Positions 34,616 through 43,199 of a stretch of DNA of 64,000 nt are shown one piece after another (the stretch's first letter is position 1; each line of letters begins with the position of its first letter). The DNA lies in contig OZ245061.1 of assembly GCA_965224755.1 (NCBI GenBank), forward strand, positions 2,232,001 to 2,296,000, written 5' to 3'. Under the pieces are notes generated by a model. That model was not told the origin of the DNA, ran no database searches, and saw only the letters and a list, made by a program, of their open reading frames with translations. The DNA comes from Hellea sp965224755. Its GTDB lineage: Bacteria; Pseudomonadota; Alphaproteobacteria; Caulobacterales; Maricaulaceae. The position numbers were made by a program, and so were the translations under genes.

Positions 34616-36637
34616 GTGTCTTTTTTTAAGAAAAATAAATCAAAATCGAAAAAGGCTAAAATTCCGCCGAAACCAGATCAAACTACGCTGGAACGCGAAA
34701 TCGCGGCCATGAATCAAGATTTGAATCTTGACCAACAACTCGAAGAGCTCACAGCAAAACTCAATATCGACCCTGATAGGCCTGTGACCGCAGAAGCCCT
34801 CGCGTCAAAACCAATTATAGACGAAGGCGCAGCAGAAACATCCCCCGGTATTGGCGGCGTTAGTTTTGTCAAAGACAGCCTTGCTGATTTCGTTCCCCCG
34901 TCATTTTCCGCCAGCCTTGCAAATGCGGCGGGCAATATCGACGTCACGCCTAAAGATGACCATATTGATAAGCTTATCAGCGAATCCCGGCAAATGGTCA
35001 GCCCGGCGAGCGCGCACGTGCCGCAGGCCCAAACACCGGACGACTTACCCCCGGCCTTTATACCCGACCCTTCCCTCGCAAGCCCGGGCCGGCTGGACAT
35101 TGGCGTGATGCGCACGGACGTCGCTAAAATCAGCGCCGATATCCAGAGCGGAGAAGAATTATACCGCCGTGCCCTACAGCGTGTTGAAGGCCTTATGGGG
35201 CTTGTCGAAAAAGCCGAGATTGATTTTTCTGTCCTCAACCGGCTGGAACCAGAAAACCGCCGACTGAAAGCCCGCTTGCGGACTGTTCAAGGCGATATTG
35301 AAGCAAAAAAGAACAAGCTCTCTGTGGTTATGGCGGATCTGGAAGATCATCAGGATCGCCTCGCCGAAAAAACCGCGCAATATGAAACCGCGCGCGAGCG
35401 GCTAACGGTTACCACAAAATCTTTGCAGGAATATGAGCGGGATTTAAAGAAAACCAAATCCGAGGCCGAGCGTTATGTTCTGGCGGTTGAACGGCAAAAA
35501 ACAGCTTTGAGCGTCGAGGCCCGCGAGAATAAAATCCTGCGCGAGAAACTCTCCGAAATTTCCGAAGCTTTGCAAACCCGCCAAGCCGATTACCTCGAAG
35601 CCAAGAAAATGGCCGAGAGCCTGAAAACCGATTGCGGGGATTATCGCGATCAGGCCGATACTTTGCGCGCCGAGGTTAATGATTTGCGTATCGCGCTCTC
35701 TGCCGCCAAAAAACAGAATAACGCGATGAAGGGCGAAATGCTGTCGCTTCATGAAGATATCAAAAACTTTAAAACCCAATATGAGTTTAACGTTATCAAC
35801 CGCGAAGACCAAGTTACGGACTTGGAATCCCAGCTTGCATTCCTCGCTAAAGAAGTTGACGCCAAGGAAGAGGTCGCCCGTCAGGCCAGCGAGGACGCGG
35901 CCCGGCTAAGACAGGTTCGCAATCAGCAGGATATCGAACGCGACCGCCTTGAAAAACAACTGCAAGCGAGCATAGCTGAAGTACAGGACGTTACCCGCCT
36001 GTCCGGCGAAAAGTCCGCGCATAAGCTTTCCGCGCTACAAAATGACGTTGCAGGATTACAAGCGGAGCTCGATCAACGCGGAGAGATGGCCAACCAGAGC
36101 AGCCGCGAAAACGAAGATCTACGCCGCGAGATACGCCGTCTTGAGATAGACGGCGAACAATTAAATGCCAGACTGCAAACACAGGCGGGACAGATGGAAA
36201 CCCTGCAAAACAGCAGCCCTGTCGCCGCCCTCGAAGCCAAGATCGGCGAGCTGACCAAAGACCTTCAGATTAAAACTGAAATCGTGCAAAATGCTGCGCG
36301 TGATGTAACCGACCTCCGCCAAATGAACCAGAAACAAGATGAAGGACGCAAACGCCTTGAAAAGCTGATCGAAACCCAGACTTACCAGCTTAAAACCGCT
36401 GAAGATGAACTGCTGCGTTCCAAACATGATACCAGCGAACTTGACCAACGTTATAAAGATGTCGCCGCCGCCCTCTCCATGGCGCAAACTCGCCGCTCCG
36501 CCGAAGGCACGGCGGAAACGCCCGACATCCACCCGCACAGCGAAACCTTCAGCCGGGACTATGACGGCCTGTCAGATACAGATATCGAAGACCGAATCAT
36601 GGATTACAAACTTGGCCTGCGAAAAGATATTGTTTAG
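34616..36637 (+). CDS. Long coiled-coil protein, unknown function
   Basis: A 673-residue soluble protein. It has a very basic start (KKNKSKSKKAK), a Pro/Ala-rich probably disordered segment (about residues 50-165), and then an almost unbroken heptad-like coiled coil from about 175 to 630. A short conserved-looking tail contains LSDTDIEDRIMDYKLGLRKDI. There is no signal peptide and no membrane segment. It starts at GTG 34616 with GGGGA five bases upstream. The length and layout recall bacterial scaffold or filament-type proteins, but I see no family signature. It lies between fabD and rpsF, which are adjacent in many relatives. Confidence 0.8.
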   Translation: MSFFKKNKSKSKKAKIPPKPDQTTLEREIAAMNQDLNLDQQLEELTAKLNIDPDRPVTAEALASKPIIDEGAAETSPGIGGVSFVKDSLADFVPPSFSASLANAAGNIDVTPKDDHIDKLISESRQMVSPASAHVPQAQTPDDLPPAFIPDPSLASPGRLDIGVMRTDVAKISADIQSGEELYRRALQRVEGLMGLVEKAEIDFSVLNRLEPENRRLKARLRTVQGDIEAKKNKLSVVMADLEDHQDRLAEKTAQYETARERLTVTTKSLQEYERDLKKTKSEAERYVLAVERQKTALSVEARENKILREKLSEISEALQTRQADYLEAKKMAESLKTDCGDYRDQADTLRAEVNDLRIALSAAKKQNNAMKGEMLSLHEDIKNFKTQYEFNVINREDQVTDLESQLAFLAKEVDAKEEVARQASEDAARLRQVRNQQDIERDRLEKQLQASIAEVQDVTRLSGEKSAHKLSALQNDVAGLQAELDQRGEMANQSSRENEDLRREIRRLEIDGEQLNARLQTQAGQMETLQNSSPVAALEAKIGELTKDLQIKTEIVQNAARDVTDLRQMNQKQDEGRKRLEKLIETQTYQLKTAEDELLRSKHDTSELDQRYKDVAAALSMAQTRRSAEGTAETPDIHPHSETFSRDYDGLSDTDIEDRIMDYKLGLRKDIV

Positions 36638-36803
36638 AGCCGAAAACCGCTTGCAAGCTGTATATCTCTCTATATAAGCCGCGACTTCACCGGATGCGGT
36701 CTGATTGTTTCCTTTGGCGTGGTGCCAAATAGCCCTCAGAGCCATCGCCGAAAGCCCACCTTCATGGGCCTAAGCGCCGCGTCCATTAAAATGAAGGACT
36801 ATT
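36638..36803 (+). promoter_or_regulatory. rpsF leader region
   Basis: This 166-base untranslated stretch ahead of the S6 gene holds a clear hairpin TTTGGC-GTGGT-GCCAAA (36713-36729) and a second short one, GCCCA/TGGGC (36754-36769). Many bacteria control rpsF through an mRNA structure bound by S6:S18. Position and structure fit, but I cannot confirm the known motif by eye. Confidence 0.35.
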
Positions 36804-37166
36804 ATGTCTCTCTACGAGCACGTGGTTATTACACGTCCGGATGTTTCAACGGCGCAAGTCGAAGAATTCACCCAAAACCTAGCCACCAAAATTGAAAATA
36901 TGGGCGGCACTGTCGAAGGCGCCGAATATTGGGGTTTGCGCAATCTGGCTTACCGGATGCAGAAAAACCGCAAAGCCCATTACAGCCTGCTGAAAATCAA
37001 CTCCAATTCCGACACGATTCACGAAATCGAGCGCCAACACCGTATTAATGAAGATATTCTTCGCTATATGAGCGTTCGTGTTGACGAGTTTTCCGAAGAC
37101 CCGTCACCTATTTTGAAAAAACGTGAAGAGCGCAAACAGCGCCGCGACTTCAATAAGAGGGATTAG
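36804..37166 (+). CDS. rpsF: 30S ribosomal protein S6
   Basis: A 120-residue protein. It begins MSLYEHVVITRPD and keeps the S6 segments EEFTQNLATKIENMGG, EYWGLRNLAYRMQKNRKAHY and the C-terminal basic tail after LRYMSVRVD. It pairs with S18 on the platform of the small subunit. AGGA precedes the ATG. The rpsR ATG lies three bases after its stop. Confidence 0.97.
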   Translation: MSLYEHVVITRPDVSTAQVEEFTQNLATKIENMGGTVEGAEYWGLRNLAYRMQKNRKAHYSLLKINSNSDTIHEIERQHRINEDILRYMSVRVDEFSEDPSPILKKREERKQRRDFNKRD

Positions 37167-37169
37167 ACC

Positions 37170-37433
37170 ATGGCCGTAAAAACCAAAATCAAGATCGAAA
37201 ACCTGCCAAGCCGCACGAGCTTTCGCCGTCGCCGCAAGGTCTGTCCTTTCTCCGGCGATAACGGCATTGCGATTGATTATAAAGATCCGAAAATGCTGGC
37301 CCGTTATATGTCTGAAAAAGGCAAAATCGCGCCATCCCGCATCACCGCAGTTTCGCATAAGAAGCAACGTAAATTGGCCCAAGCCATCAAACGCGCACGC
37401 TTTCTTGGCCTGCTGCCTTATGAAGTGAAGTAA
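37170..37433 (+). CDS. rpsR: 30S ribosomal protein S18
   Basis: An 87-residue basic protein with the S18 signature (VCPFSGDN, IDYKDPKMLARYMSEKGKI, PSRITAVSHKKQRKLAQAI, RARFLGLLPY). It is the S6 partner. It sits in the operon rpsF-rpsR-rplI with nine bases before rplI. Confidence 0.97.
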   Translation: MAVKTKIKIENLPSRTSFRRRRKVCPFSGDNGIAIDYKDPKMLARYMSEKGKIAPSRITAVSHKKQRKLAQAIKRARFLGLLPYEVK

Positions 37434-37442
37434 GGAACCGTC

Positions 37443-38090
37443 ATGGAAATCATACTTTTAGAACGTATTGAGAAACTCGGCGCCATGGGCGACGTTGTTA
37501 ACGTCAAGCCCGGCTTTGCCCGTAACTTCCTGCTGCCGCAGGAAAAAGCTCTGCGCGCAACCACGGCCAATCTGGCCCGTTTCGAAGCCCAGCGCGACTA
37601 TCTTGAAGCGCGCAATGCTGAAAACCGCGAAAATGCGGAAGAAGGCGGCAAGAAACTGGACGGCACTAACGTTATCATCATCCGCAATGCCGGGGATACA
37701 GGCCAGCTTTACGGCTCTGTCTCTGCCCGTGATATTGCTGAAGATTTAAAAGACAAAGGCATCAAGCGTAATATGGTCGTGCTCGAACAACCGATCAAAA
37801 AACTCGGCCTACACGAGGTGAAAGTCAAACTTCATCCCGAAGTCTCGATCATGATTACGGTCAATGTCGCCCGCACCAAAGATGAAGCCGAACGTCAAGC
37901 CAAAGGCGAAGACGTTATCGCTACGCAGCAAGCTGAAGAGCGCGCCGATACGAACGAAGCCAATGCCGAACGGGCAGCTGTCGCCGTCTCGATGTTCGAA
38001 GGCGACGCCCCGGACGAGTTCATCGCGCCGAAAGAGGCTGATGAAGCCGAAGCCGAAACGTCTACCAAAGCTAAAGGCGAAGAAGAGTAG
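37443..38090 (+). CDS. rplI: 50S ribosomal protein L9
   Basis: A 215-residue protein with the N-terminal L9 domain (MEIILLERIEKLGAMGDVVNVKPGFARNF, shown here in part as GDVVNVKPGFARNFLLPQ) and the C-terminal domain (GQLYGSVSARDIAEDLK, LGLHEVKVKLHPEVS). The acidic Ala/Glu-rich tail after about residue 150 is longer than in E. coli (149) but common in alphaproteobacteria. It ends the S6/S18/L9 operon before a strong terminator. Confidence 0.96.
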   Translation: MEIILLERIEKLGAMGDVVNVKPGFARNFLLPQEKALRATTANLARFEAQRDYLEARNAENRENAEEGGKKLDGTNVIIIRNAGDTGQLYGSVSARDIAEDLKDKGIKRNMVVLEQPIKKLGLHEVKVKLHPEVSIMITVNVARTKDEAERQAKGEDVIATQQAEERADTNEANAERAAVAVSMFEGDAPDEFIAPKEADEAEAETSTKAKGEEE

Positions 38091-38110
38091 TCACTCTTCG
38101 ATACCAAATG

Positions 38111-38143
38111 CAAAAGCCCCGTCAATGAGCGGGGCTTTTGTCT
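38111..38143 (+). terminator. Rho-independent terminator of the rpsF operon
   Basis: Perfect 11-base arms (38111-38121 and 38130-38140) around an 8-base loop. The stem ends in TTTT on the plus strand. It directly follows rplI. Confidence 0.88.
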
Positions 38144-38275
38144 GAAATCAGCGCTTATGAGGCAGATTTAAGTCTGGATTAAGCAGAGTGCAATCGCCTT
38201 CATTGATTTATATATTTCGACAGCTTGGCGTTATTGCGCTATAATTGCGACATCACGCAATCATGAGGGATGAGC

Positions 38276-38945
38276 ATGGACAACAGGCTTTTACAAAGAC
38301 TTGCTATCTTTGGCATTATGGGCGGCGTTCTCATGTTGTTTGGAGATTTGTGTTTTTACATGACCGCAATTAGCGGAGAAGATTTTATCAACACGCCTGT
38401 GATGGCCAGCATGTCAACACAGCGCCTTATCATTGGCGGCGTAGCCGGACCATTGGCCGGATTATTATACGCTCTAGGTGCCATGATATTTTATGTTGCA
38501 TTTAGAGATTTTGACAAACGCTTGGCGCGCATTACGGCGGCATTATTTGTCATTATGTTTGTGGTTGGCGGGGCATATCATAGTATTTATACGACTTACG
38601 GATTCGTACCGGCAAACGATCTTAGTGAAATCAGCGATAAGATCAGCGCTCTTATTAATGCCCTGCAGCGCGTAAGTTTCGTTATTGGACTAGATCGGAG
38701 AAACTGCATCGTTTCTATTTATCTATATGGTACTGCGCTATAAAACCGTATTTCCAAAATGGATTATAATATTTACACCGACATTTTGGACATTGCTGAA
38801 TGGGCCGATTGCGCCGTTTATCCCATATCCGGCGGGGAGTGTGATTATTGGTGGTTGGATTAATTTATGCTTTATTGCGTTTTTTACGCTGTGCGCTGTT
38901 CTGTTTTCAAACGCGCATCACTCACCGAAGGTGGAAAAACAATAA
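38276..38945 (+). pseudogene. Multi-pass membrane protein gene, frameshifted
   Basis: Two overlapping reading frames together make one membrane protein of about 220 residues with six helices. Frame 1 runs from ATG 38276 (or 38270) through four helices, then turns into nonsense after FVIGL. The continuation GETASFLFIYMVLRYK is found one frame over and runs to 38945. Dropping one base near 38693 restores a continuous protein reading VIGLIGETASFLF. This is either a real inactivating insertion or a sequencing error. I do not recognise the family with confidence. It follows the rplI terminator. Confidence 0.7.
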
Positions 38946-39105
38946 AAGCCAAAATAATGAAACCACGTATTTGATGTTCGCCTATTTGGAGCCTGTGGTT
39001 GTTATCTTACTGCAACTGGCAGTCAAATATGGCCGTTGGCATGAACGCCTTATTGGCGTGAGCACGGGCAAAGTTGGCAATAAAAGGCAAAAATTTGAAA
39101 ACCCT

Positions 39106-39126
39106 GCCTTCGAGCGAGGCTTTTTT
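39106..39126 (+). terminator. Short hairpin terminator
   Basis: GCCTT and GAGGC pair (with one T-G) around CGAGC, followed by six T residues on the plus strand. It lies 160 bases after the frameshifted membrane gene and just past the end of the convergent ParB-like gene. The 38946-39105 stretch before it holds no gene I can support. Confidence 0.6.
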
Positions 39127-39140
39127 ATACCGTAGTGATT

Positions 39141-39386
39141 TTAGGCTTTCTTGGCTTGAATAATATGACCATCAATCGTTTTTGATCCGAGCAACCGCAC
39201 GGCCTCGACCCGGTGCAGACCCTCTTGCAACACATAACGGTCCTTACCGAGCCGGACATAGATCGGGCTTTGCTGGCCGTTTTCCAGAATATCCTCGGCC
39301 AGCGCCATGACCTTGTCCTCATCCAGCGTTCTTTTCTTGGCAGCCGTGACGTAAATCTTATCTAGCGGCACATCGACAATGCGCAT
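39141..39386 (-). CDS. Small ParB/Srx-fold protein
   Basis: An 81-residue protein that is essentially one ParB N-terminal (sulfiredoxin-like) domain. It has ILENGQQSPIYVRLG, YVLQEGLHRVEAVRLLGS and the basic end. The GxxR-type nucleotide-binding motif appears as EGLHRVEA. There is no DNA-binding HTH domain, so it is not a chromosome-partitioning ParB. Similar stand-alone proteins may be NTP-binding enzymes. It is a single gene, divergent from the FAH-family gene. Confidence 0.8.
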   Translation of the reverse strand: MRIVDVPLDKIYVTAAKKRTLDEDKVMALAEDILENGQQSPIYVRLGKDRYVLQEGLHRVEAVRLLGSKTIDGHIIQAKKA

Positions 39387-39449
39387 TGGCGTTCCTCCAT
39401 CTTTTGCGCTAGACTAGCCCTCAAGCCCTTTCCCGGTAAAGAGGATATT

Positions 39450-40100
39450 ATGGAATTCGCCTTTCCGCCAGCAGACCCGGTCAGCCTCCAGATTGTAGGC
39501 AGCGAAGCACGATTTCCTGTTCGCAGGATATATTGCGTCGGTAAAAATTACGCCGACCACGTCAAGGAAATGGGCGGCGATGCGGCCCGCTCCGAGCCCG
39601 TCTTTTTTACCAAAGCCGCCGAGACGATTGTCCAGAGCGGGGCCGATATCCCCTATCCGCCCAATACGGCAGAGCTGCATCATGAAGTCGAATTAGTCGT
39701 CGCCATAGGGCCAGATGGGGTATTTGGCTATGGCGTCGGCATTGATATGACCCGCCGCGATATTCAAGCTGCGGCCAAGAAAAAAGGCGGGCCTTGGGCG
39801 CGGGCCAAAAATTTCCACCTCTCGGCCCCCTGCTCTGCCCTCACGCCCGCAGATAAGGTTGATCTCTCCAATGCCCATATTGTGCTGCGCAAGAACGGCG
39901 ATATCGTGCAGCATTCGGCGCTGTCTAAAATGATCTGGTCAATAAAAGAAATCACCACCTACCTGCAAAAAGACATGGATCTACAAGCCGGAGACCTCAT
40001 CTACACAGGAACGCCCGAAGGCGTCGGCCCGGTCAGTGTTGGCGACGAGCTTTCAGGCGGCATAGAAGGCCTACAGCGTATCACGGTGCGGTTTACCTAG
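39450..40100 (+). CDS. Fumarylacetoacetate hydrolase family protein
   Basis: A 216-residue enzyme of the FAH fold. It begins the core with RRIYCVGKNYADHVKEMG, has PVFFTKAAETI, the metal site HHEVELVVAIG (Glu-x-Glu), GIDMTRRDIQ and the late GDLIYTGTPEGVGPV. Members include fumarylpyruvate hydrolase, oxaloacetate decarboxylase and acylpyruvase; the short single-domain form here fits acylpyruvate or fumarylpyruvate hydrolysis. It is convergent with cmk, seven bases apart. Confidence 0.9.
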   Translation: MEFAFPPADPVSLQIVGSEARFPVRRIYCVGKNYADHVKEMGGDAARSEPVFFTKAAETIVQSGADIPYPPNTAELHHEVELVVAIGPDGVFGYGVGIDMTRRDIQAAAKKKGGPWARAKNFHLSAPCSALTPADKVDLSNAHIVLRKNGDIVQHSALSKMIWSIKEITTYLQKDMDLQAGDLIYTGTPEGVGPVSVGDELSGGIEGLQRITVRFT

Positions 40101-40107
40101 ACTTCAT

Positions 40108-40761
40108 CTATTCCGTCTTTGACTGTGCTGCGGCCAGCATAGCATCTACAATCCGCGCCGCCACTTCAAACACCTCATCAATACCCATTGTGCTAGTGTC
40201 GATCAGATGCGCGTCATTTGCGGGCTTTAGCGGCGCTTCGGCGCGGTTTTTATCGCGGGTATCACGCGCGATGAGTTGAGCAAGAACGGCCCCATAGCTG
40301 ATGTCTTCGCCATAACCCACCAGTTCAGTATGGCGGCGCTTGGCCCGTATTTCAGGGATAGCATCAACATAGAGTTTAACATCTGCATCCGGGCAGATAA
40401 CAGTACCGATATCTCTTCCGTCAAGCACCGCGCCTCCAAGAGGGTTATTATCTGCAAAATCACGCTGCAATTTAAGCAGCGCCGTGCGCACCTCAACATG
40501 CACCGCCACTTTTGACGCGGCAACGCCAACAGGGCCACTTTTAAGGGCGGGATCAGCCACATCCCCAGCGTCTATGGCGCGGGCGGCTTTGGCTCCATGC
40601 GTAGCCCGTGTCACATCACCGCCAGATTGCATCACAGCATAAGCGACAGCTCGATAAAGCTTGCCTGTATCGAGATAGCCAAACCCGTAATGCGCGGCCA
40701 ATCGCTTGCCGAGTGTCCCTTTCCCGCTCGCAAATGTGCCGTCTATGGCGATAATTGTCAT
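40108..40761 (-). CDS. cmk: Cytidylate kinase
   Basis: A 217-residue enzyme that phosphorylates CMP and dCMP. It has the P-loop IDGTFASGKGTLGKRLA (with Phe where most have Ala or Pro), YLDTGKLYRAVA for substrate binding, and VLDGRDIGTVICPDA. The lid contains RAKRRHTEL and RDTRDKNRAEAPL. Its ATG overlaps the aroA stop by four bases, the usual alphaproteobacterial aroA-cmk pair. Confidence 0.94.
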   Translation of the reverse strand: MTIIAIDGTFASGKGTLGKRLAAHYGFGYLDTGKLYRAVAYAVMQSGGDVTRATHGAKAARAIDAGDVADPALKSGPVGVAASKVAVHVEVRTALLKLQRDFADNNPLGGAVLDGRDIGTVICPDADVKLYVDAIPEIRAKRRHTELVGYGEDISYGAVLAQLIARDTRDKNRAEAPLKPANDAHLIDTSTMGIDEVFEVAARIVDAMLAAAQSKTE

Positions 40762-42140
40762 GTGATTTCAGCCCGCGATATATCTGCCCCGAGGCGCGCC
40801 ATCACATCGAAAAAAGCCGGAAAGCTCGTCGCGATTGTCGCGCTATCATCTATCGTAATCGCCGTCTCTGCGTTTAGGCCAAGTACCAGCGCTGACATGG
40901 CGATGCGGTGGTCATGATGTGTCGCCACGGTCGCTCCGCCTGTAACCGTGCCGCCTTTGACGCTAAGCCCGTCATCATATTCTGTAACGTCAACGCCGTT
41001 ATCTGCAAGCAAGGTCACCACCGCAGAAATACGGTCACTTTCCTTAACCCGCAATTCTTCAACCCCGCGCATCATCGTTGTCCCCGACGCATAGGCAGCG
41101 GCCACGGCGAGTACAGGATATTCATCAATCATCGATGGCGCGCGGGCGGGCGGAATGGTTACGCCGTGCAGCTTGGAATATTTGACATGTATATCAGCAA
41201 TGATTTCTCCGCTTGACGTTCGGAAATTATCCGCACGCAAAAAACCGCCCATCTCTGACAAAGTTTCGAACAGGCCGGTGCGCGTCGGGTTCATCATAAT
41301 ATTTTCAATAATGATATCCGAACCCGGAGTAATCAAACCAGCAACGATAAGAAACGCCGCCGAAGAAGGGTCGCCCGGCACAGTGACATTTGCGGCTTTG
41401 AGGACAACCGGGCCTTTAACGCTGATTTTCTGTCCTGTCCCCATGGGCAGAACCATAATATTTGCGCCGAAAGCTTTCAGCATATTTTCAGTATGATCGC
41501 GCGAGAGGGTCGGCTCCAAAACCGTCGTCATGCCATCTGTATTCAGCCCTGCCAGCAATATGGCGGATTTGACCTGAGCGCTGGCTTGCGGCGGGATATA
41601 ATCTAAAGGGGCTAGTTCTCCGTCAGACTGCAAAGTGACAGGCAGACGGCCCCCATCTTGAGCTTCATAACGGATTCCCATCTCGGATAAGGGCTTGAGG
41701 ATACGTCCCATCGGGCGGCGCGACAGCGAGATATCGCCGATGAAGGTTACGCTCAGTCTATACCCCGCCGCAGCGCCCATGATCAGGCGCACTCCCGTCC
41801 CGGCATTGCCGCAATCAACCGGGCCATCAGGGGATTTGAAGCCTTCAGCGCCGCAACCGATAATCTGCCACGTACCGTCATTTTTTCGCGAGACCTGCGC
41901 GCCAAAATCCCGCATGGCAATAGCTGTGGAGAGAATATCCGCGCCTTCTAATAAGCCTGTAACCATGGTCGTACCTTCGGCCATAGCCCCCAAAATCAGA
42001 GCGCGGTGGGAAATGGATTTATCGCCCGGAGCCCGCACCGTGCCGTGCAGATTAATAGAAACCCGGCTACTCGCAGCTTGCGCCGTTACGGCTGTTGCAT
42101 CTTCGCCGTTTTGCGGCGCGGGATTGTTTGTTTCAACCAT
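40758..42140 (-). CDS. aroA: 3-phosphoshikimate 1-carboxyvinyltransferase (EPSP synthase)
   Basis: A 460-residue enzyme of the shikimate pathway that joins shikimate-3-phosphate and phosphoenolpyruvate. It has APGDKSISHRALILGA, GNAGTGVRL (the LxGNAGTxxR motif here as DCGNAGTGVRLIMG), DEYPVLAVAAA, LRVKESDRI and DHRIAMSALVL. The GNAGTG form (Gly then Thr-Gly) resembles class II, glyphosate-tolerant enzymes. ATG 42140 is chosen; a TTG 39 bases upstream is the only longer start. Confidence 0.94.
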   Translation of the reverse strand: MVETNNPAPQNGEDATAVTAQAASSRVSINLHGTVRAPGDKSISHRALILGAMAEGTTMVTGLLEGADILSTAIAMRDFGAQVSRKNDGTWQIIGCGAEGFKSPDGPVDCGNAGTGVRLIMGAAAGYRLSVTFIGDISLSRRPMGRILKPLSEMGIRYEAQDGGRLPVTLQSDGELAPLDYIPPQASAQVKSAILLAGLNTDGMTTVLEPTLSRDHTENMLKAFGANIMVLPMGTGQKISVKGPVVLKAANVTVPGDPSSAAFLIVAGLITPGSDIIIENIMMNPTRTGLFETLSEMGGFLRADNFRTSSGEIIADIHVKYSKLHGVTIPPARAPSMIDEYPVLAVAAAYASGTTMMRGVEELRVKESDRISAVVTLLADNGVDVTEYDDGLSVKGGTVTGGATVATHHDHRIAMSALVLGLNAETAITIDDSATIATSFPAFFDVMARLGADISRAEIT

Positions 42141-42287
42141 GGAGGCTCTTTCCGCAGATATTGTCTGTTGACAGGACAAACGGGTTCGCTAAGACGCGCT
42201 TGTCCTGCCCGTATAGGCAGGTTTTACAGCCCCGTAATATCAGCGCAAGTGCTTTTCATATTTGCGCGCTTTTAGGAAAGTAGTGCC

Positions 42288-42740
42288 ATGGCGAAGGTTG
42301 ATCTCGGTGAAAAACAGACATGTCCTGAATGTGAAGCCAAATTTTACGATTTGAAAAAAAATCCGGCAACCTGTCCTATGTGCCAACATAGTTTCAACCC
42401 GGCGGACCTTGAGCCCCAGACAATTTTGCCTCTCGCTCCGTTGGCGCCTGAAACCGATGCAGACGAAGACGATGACTCCAAAGAAAAAACCGAAACGGGT
42501 GAGGACGATGTCGACGAAGATGAAGCCGCCGCCAAAGAGCTGGAACTTGACGGTGACGATGCCGCTGTCATTGGCGGCGGAAGTGACGATGATGAGGATG
42601 ATAAGCCTGAATTTGACGGATTTAGTACCGATGATGAAGAGGACCAAGACGCCGCATTGGTAAATGATGATGACGAAAATGTCATGCCGCCGCCCGACGA
42701 TGCAAAAGATGACGAGGATGTGGAAGAAGTCGAAATCTAA
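42288..42740 (+). CDS. TIGR02300 family protein
   Basis: A 150-residue protein. It has a conserved N-terminus (MAKVDLGEKQTCPECEAKFYD in form; key CPEC and CPMC pairs at residues 12-15 and 29-32 make a zinc ribbon) followed by a very acidic, low-complexity tail of Asp and Glu. This is the alphaproteobacterial TIGR02300 family, often called an FYDLN-acid protein. Function is unknown. It is commonly found next to aroA and cmk, as here, divergently transcribed. Confidence 0.9.
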   Translation: MAKVDLGEKQTCPECEAKFYDLKKNPATCPMCQHSFNPADLEPQTILPLAPLAPETDADEDDDSKEKTETGEDDVDEDEAAAKELELDGDDAAVIGGGSDDDEDDKPEFDGFSTDDEEDQDAALVNDDDENVMPPPDDAKDDEDVEEVEI

Positions 42741-42779
42741 TGTCTTGGTTGAATTCAGCTAAAGCGCGTTTGGTTTCTT

Positions 42780-42811
42780 GACCATTTTCTTGATTGACCA
42801 TTTTCTCGATT
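42780..42811. repeat. 16-base tandem repeat upstream of tRNA-Ala
   Basis: Two copies of GACCATTTTCT(T/C)GATT lie head to tail (42780-42795, 42796-42811) and differ at one base. The second copy supplies part of the TTGACT box of the likely tRNA promoter. Confidence 0.7.
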
Positions 42812-42839
42812 GACTTGGGCGCTGTGAATTGACTACACA
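42810..42839 (+). promoter_or_regulatory. Likely tRNA-Ala promoter
   Basis: TTGACT (42810-42815) and TACACA (42834-42839) are 18 bases apart and lie 15 bases before the tRNA. The second tRNA copy (46449) keeps the -10-like box but has lost the -35 box. Confidence 0.45.
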
Positions 42840-42853
42840 GCGCTCACCTTTAG

Positions 42854-42929
42854 GGGGCCTTAGCTCAGCTGGTAGAGCGCTTCGCTGGCAGCGAAGAGGT
42901 CAGGGGTTCGACTCCCCTAGGCTCCACCA
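42854..42929 (+). tRNA. tRNA-Ala (anticodon GGC)
   Basis: A complete cloverleaf can be drawn. The acceptor stem GGGGCCT pairs with AGGCTCC, the D-stem GCTC with GAGC, the anticodon stem CTTCG with CGAAG around loop CTGGCAG (anticodon GGC, reading GCC/GCU), and the T-stem AGGGG with CCCCT around TTCGACT. The CCA tail is encoded (42927-42929). It lies between the TIGR02300 gene and the symporter. A damaged duplicate with its upstream sequence is found at 46449. Confidence 0.95.
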
Positions 42930-43077
42930 CCCCTCGCTTGCTAGGAACTTTGTTCGCGCTGAACCCTGATAGCCAAACATGCTCATTTTATGAGCGACTG
43001 AAGGTTGACCCAAAGCAGGAAACCTTTCAGTAGGCCGCTGCCTTTGAAGATTGCTATATGGGAAGCGGTTTATTGCA

Positions 43078-43097
43078 ATACCAATTTGAATTGGTAT
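43078..43097. promoter_or_regulatory. 20-bp palindrome upstream of the symporter (operator candidate)
   Basis: ATACCAATT-TG-AATTGGTAT is a perfect palindrome with 9-base arms, 52 bases before the symporter's original ATG. The half-site AATTGGTAT recurs ahead of the TonB receptor gene (58186-58194). This suggests a shared repressor, perhaps of the GntR or LacI type; the factor is unknown. Confidence 0.5.
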
Positions 43098-43199
43098 ATA
43101 TACAAGTCAAATTACCATAAACAAAAACAATGGTAGAGGGTTTAGGCAATGGCTGAGAGTTTTACAGGACTCGATTGGGTAGTAATTGGCGGTTATATA

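Noticed and set aside
38848..39135. A 95-codon frame after the frameshifted membrane gene
   Set aside because: It overlaps the restored reading frame of that gene, has no good start site and no recognisable domain; it runs through a terminator hairpin.
39141..39386. Chromosome-partitioning ParB
   Set aside because: Only the short ParB/Srx fold is present, with no HTH or dimer domain and no parA or parS nearby.
42780..42811. Start of a CRISPR array
   Set aside because: Only two 16-base copies with no spacers and no cas genes.
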